NCBI GenBank assembly: GCA_001798455.1
Contig: MGSI01000026.1
Span: forward strand, 1 to 9,854
Direction: 5' to 3'
Origin: Deltaproteobacteria bacterium RIFCSPLOWO2_02_FULL_57_26
GTDB lineage: Bacteria; Desulfobacterota; Binatia; UBA9968
DNA length: 9,854 nt
Shown here: one piece after another, positions 7,564-9,854 of the stretch
Layout: each line of letters starts with the position of its first letter
Numbering within the stretch: position 1 is the stretch's first letter
Made by a program: the position numbers and the translations under genes
Notes under the pieces: generated by a model
Databases searched by the model: none
Seen by the model: the letters and a program-made list of their open reading frames with translations, nothing else
Told to the model about the DNA's origin: nothing

Positions 7564-7593
7564 AATCTCATCCTTTTCAAAATGGATGAGATT
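7564..7593. repeat. Perfect 10-bp inverted repeat
   Basis: AATCTCATCC and GGATGAGATT flank a 10-nt loop (TTTTCAAAAT) whose own TTTT and AAAA can extend the stem. No U tract follows on the minus strand, so it is not a typical terminator. It sits 24 bp from a second palindrome in the spacer between the decarboxylase and CoA-transferase genes. Confidence 0.75.
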
Positions 7594-7616
7594 CAAGCTC
7601 ATTCTCTCATGTTCTG

Positions 7617-7655
7617 TCCCTCGCGATGACCGTTCTGGCCTGTCATCGCGAGGGA
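7617..7655. repeat. Perfect 14-bp inverted repeat of the GTCATCGCGAGGG type
   Basis: TCCCTCGCGATGAC and GTCATCGCGAGGGA flank an 11-nt loop. The right arm and the bases after it (AGCAAATCATCTCGAG) resemble the widely dispersed palindromic repeat built on GTCATTGCGAGG known by sight from Desulfobacterota, Nitrospirota and related genomes. It is probably a REP- or MITE-like element. As RNA, the strong stem 27 nt past the decarboxylase stop could protect the upstream message or lower expression of the transferase genes. Confidence 0.75.
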
Positions 7656-7681
7656 GCAAATCATCTCGAGTGGAGTCTCAA

Positions 7682-9226
7682 TCAAATTCCCGATTCAGCA
7701 AACCATTTCGCATATGGCTCCTGGAAGGACTTGGCCTTTTCAATTTGCTCGGCCGTGAACCAATCCTTCAGATTCACCACATCGATCGGATAACTGGCGC
7801 GCAAAAACGCATCCGTATACTGGTAGGGTACTGTGGCATCGATGCCGATAGCTCCTGAAAACTTGATATTGGACTGGGTCCATTCCCTTTCACCGGCAGA
7901 ACTCCGCTCCGCCGGTTGGAACGTTTGCCCCATGCCTCCCGGTGCAACAACGGTAATGCCCTCTTTAGCATCGACTCGAGTTGCTAAAGCCCATAGCAGG
8001 TCATCCGTCGAGTAGATGTTGATGTCCGGATCGACGACCATGGCAAAGCGCGCACCGAGAGAGCAGGAAAGAGCCGCAGCCAGTAAGTTTTTCGGATACC
8101 CCTCATCTCTAACTCTTCTTTTTTTCACTTGAAAGATCACACCCCCCCAATCCGGGATACACATAGGGATGTGGGTATCAACGCAGAAACCGGGGCTGAT
8201 CCTCTCGGCCAATTCAAAGAAACAGGCTTCACGGCAGATCACATCGATGTTGTGGTTATCATATCCGTGCACGATCAGAGGGTCGTAGATCGGCCTGTCT
8301 TTTCGATGGGTGATCGCCGTCACATTAAATTGGTACGTTCGATAGGCTTTGCCCATATAGCCGGACCATTCGGGGTGAAAGGGATAAACTCCCTGTTTCT
8401 GGTCTTTCTCGGCCAAGGGACTTTCCCAAACCTTTTTGGTTGTGTCCAGGTACCCTTCGATTACATACTCCGCCTCGGCGATAGCATACGCATCGATGGT
8501 CTTGCACTTTACCATCTCCAACGGAAACCCTTGGATGGCGCCGGCAATCCCCAGTTCATCACACCCCCTTGGGAGGATAGTGTACATAAACCCTGCCCCA
8601 GCCATCATGGTTGCTGCCGGCGGAATGCCCATATTGATGGTAAAGGGGATCGGTTCTTTCTTATAGTATTTCGTTGCGATCTGATCAGTATGCGACCCAG
8701 GGGATATCTGAAAAGTGGAGTGATCCCTCCAGCCGAGGTCCTCCCGGAAATTCATCCGGTTGTAACTGATATGCCATCCACCCCAGAACTGTTTGGGTGA
8801 GGCTACGGTTTTGCCTCCTCCTAAAGTTCTTCCCGGATCCGTCGGCGTGTGTTGTATCATGGGAATAACCGGCCAGACATCGATATTTTTGTCGATCACC
8901 ACTTCTTGACAGGGCGCCTTATCGACGATCTTGGGCGGGATAGGTTGAAGGATGCTGTCGTGAATTTTGAACTTCAACGTTTTTCTGTCCTTCAATCCGA
9001 ACATCTTTGCGATCACTTTATCCGAGCCCATGACATTCGTAGCTAAACGCGCGTTGGAATAGCCTTTGACCTTGTTGAAAATGATCGGCGGACCTCCATC
9101 CAGAAGCTTCTGGATGGCCGTCATTTCGAGTTTTGGATTGACCTCCCGGTCCGTTTCCAGCACCAGACCTTCCTTTTTCAACGCCTCAAGCGTCGACCTC
9201 AAACACCTCAGTTCTTCTGCTGCCAT
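7682..9226 (-). CDS. UbiD-family prenylated-FMN decarboxylase, phthaloyl-CoA-decarboxylase candidate
   Basis: UbiD enzymes use prenylated FMN for reversible (de)carboxylation of aromatic or unsaturated acids. The protein is 514 residues from ATG 9226. Family landmarks aligned by eye to E. coli UbiD are WHISYNRMN (about 151-159; conserved Arg157), SHTDQIA with the His ligand near 179, LEMVKC with the Glu ligand near 237, and AEAEYVIEGY with glutamates near 253 and 257. Later come VVDPDINIYSTDDLLWALATR and GAIGIDAT. Unusual points: His152 stands where UbiD and Fdc have the Asn metal ligand, and the EGPFGE-type motif is replaced by a longer WESPLAEKD segment. Lying beside paired CoA-transferases, it best fits a CoA-ester decarboxylase such as phthaloyl-CoA decarboxylase, but this is inferred from context. 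The UbiX-type prenyltransferase it needs is not in the window. The 191-bp gap to the upstream gene shows no clear promoter. Confidence 0.9.
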   Translation of the reverse strand: MAAEELRCLRSTLEALKKEGLVLETDREVNPKLEMTAIQKLLDGGPPIIFNKVKGYSNARLATNVMGSDKVIAKMFGLKDRKTLKFKIHDSILQPIPPKIVDKAPCQEVVIDKNIDVWPVIPMIQHTPTDPGRTLGGGKTVASPKQFWGGWHISYNRMNFREDLGWRDHSTFQISPGSHTDQIATKYYKKEPIPFTINMGIPPAATMMAGAGFMYTILPRGCDELGIAGAIQGFPLEMVKCKTIDAYAIAEAEYVIEGYLDTTKKVWESPLAEKDQKQGVYPFHPEWSGYMGKAYRTYQFNVTAITHRKDRPIYDPLIVHGYDNHNIDVICREACFFELAERISPGFCVDTHIPMCIPDWGGVIFQVKKRRVRDEGYPKNLLAAALSCSLGARFAMVVDPDINIYSTDDLLWALATRVDAKEGITVVAPGGMGQTFQPAERSSAGEREWTQSNIKFSGAIGIDATVPYQYTDAFLRASYPIDVVNLKDWFTAEQIEKAKSFQEPYAKWFAESGI

Positions 9227-9233
9227 AGTCAAA

Positions 9234-9240
9234 CCCCCTT
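9234..9240 (-). promoter_or_regulatory. Ribosome binding site fixing the ATG start of the UbiD-family gene
   Basis: AAGGGGG on the minus strand lies 7 nt before the ATG at 9226. The in-frame TTG at 9232 is only one base from this site and cannot use it, so the ATG is preferred, giving 514 rather than 516 residues. Confidence 0.65.
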
Positions 9241-9417
9241 TTGAGAATAATACTCTTTGATTCTAAGTCTTCTTTATGTGTGTGCCGGTATAGCTGAGGT
9301 CATCAACCCTTCGGGCATCTTTGCTCCGGCGCCATCTCAAATCGCAATGGTCCCCATCGCCCCCAAATGATCACACCGCTTCTGGTACCCTGGGCTTTCG
9401 ACCAACTGGACTTGCGA

Positions 9418-9854
9418 CTAAATCTTGAAATCCTCCAGGGTGTTGGGCGCAAAGAGGTCTCTTACATCGACCTTCTCCTTGATCAGCCCTTGCTCATGGG
9501 CATAATCAACGAGGGTTTCCAGGCCATGCCAGTTGGCCTCTAAACCGTAGGGCCAGAGATTCTCCCCGAAGATCTCCATTTCCTCTTCCATTTCCGCTAT
9601 TGACCAGGCGAGCATATATTTGAGTGCGGAAAATTCATACATGGACACTTGGCAGTACCTCTTGGCCTCACAGAAGGCCTTATAAAGACTCTGCGCCACC
9701 CAGGGGTAACTCTGGTAGATATCTTCTCTTAGCGCCACGCAATGCATAATGGGAAAAATTTTTGTCCGTCGGTAATACTCCCTCTCCACTTCGCGGAAAT
9801 TAGGGATCAACCGACGCACTTTGGGAGATCGCCGCACGAAGGGCAAGGGCAGAT
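9418..9854 (-). CDS. C-terminal part of a Pht5/NMT1-like substrate-binding-fold protein (often named 4,5-dihydroxyphthalate decarboxylase)
   Basis: About 144 residues are visible and the frame stays open through the window's right edge. The TTG at 9846 is internal, not a start. The sequence matches, from memory, the C-terminal part of proteins related to Pseudomonas Pht5 in the NMT1/THI5-like periplasmic-binding-protein superfamily: VRRLIPNFREVEREYY, IFPIMHCVALR, WVAQSLYKAF, LKYMLAWSIAE, WPYGLEANWHGLETL, and a final LFAPNTLEDFKI. Family members are about 320-340 residues, so roughly 60% is missing, including any signal peptide. Without it, an ABC-transporter or sensor binding protein cannot be told from a cytoplasmic decarboxylase. 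It is the first visible gene of the strand-wide run, 191 bp before the UbiD-family gene. That neighbourhood supports a role with an aromatic dicarboxylate, as uptake protein or enzyme. Confidence 0.85.
   Translation of the reverse strand, partial: LPLPFVRRSPKVRRLIPNFREVEREYYRRTKIFPIMHCVALREDIYQSYPWVAQSLYKAFCEAKRYCQVSMYEFSALKYMLAWSIAEMEEEMEIFGENLWPYGLEANWHGLETLVDYAHEQGLIKEKVDVRDLFAPNTLEDFKI

Noticed and set aside
7617..7655. Intrinsic terminator between the decarboxylase and CoA-transferase genes
   Set aside because: The stem is strong but no U tract follows on the transcribed strand, and the arms look like a dispersed palindromic repeat.
1..9854. CRISPR array, tRNA, rRNA, insertion sequence or phage genes
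   Set aside because: No regularly spaced direct repeats, cloverleaf-like segments, rRNA-like stretches or transposase and integrase motifs were seen on either strand.

Overview
This window reads as a catabolic gene block from an anaerobic or facultatively anaerobic bacterium that processes aromatic acids as CoA thioesters. The protein style (two class III CoA-transferases beside a UbiD-type decarboxylase, a hydroxybenzoyl-CoA-reductase-like molybdenum enzyme, a Pht5-like binding protein) and a dispersed palindromic repeat of the GTCAT(C/T)GCGAGG type fit a Desulfobacterota-like or related environmental genome. That placement is inference. Every convincing gene lies on the minus strand, so transcription runs from high to low coordinates.

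Upstream block (9854 to 4981). The 3' end of a Pht5/NMT1-like substrate-binding-fold protein (9418-9854) comes first. Then come a UbiD-family decarboxylase (7682-9226), a 189-bp spacer holding two perfect palindromes, and two adjacent class III (CaiB/BaiF) CoA-transferase genes (6239-7492 and 4981-6177). Only one of the two transferases keeps the catalytic aspartate. Paired class III CoA-transferases with a UbiD-type decarboxylase is the arrangement known for anaerobic phthalate degradation (succinyl-CoA:phthalate CoA-transferase plus phthaloyl-CoA decarboxylase). An aromatic ortho-dicarboxylate or a similar acid is therefore the leading substrate hypothesis, though not proven.

Junction (4360-4980). 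About 620 bp have no convincing gene. They contain an exact sigma-54 -24/-12 element (4569-4584), with a two-part dyad (4625-4671) where an enhancer-binding protein would sit. Hand counts of sampled lines give roughly 58-59% G+C to the left of the junction and about 48% to the right.

Downstream block (4359 to 661). A three-gene molybdenum hydroxylase operon in the order FAD subunit, [2Fe-2S] subunit, molybdopterin subunit is tightly packed with 15-19 bp gaps. The large subunit resembles 4-hydroxybenzoyl-CoA reductase HcrA, but the FAD subunit lacks the cysteine-rich [4Fe-4S] loop of HcrB. The FAD gene also carries an apparent one-base deletion in a G run.

Left end. After a 248-bp spacer with a weak hairpin and a plausible sigma-70 promoter, an unrecognised gene begins at 412 and runs off the window.

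A working model is that the binding protein captures or senses an aromatic acid, the CoA-transferase pair activates it, and the UbiD enzyme removes a carboxylate. The molybdenum enzyme would then hydroxylate or dehydroxylate an aromatic intermediate under sigma-54 control.
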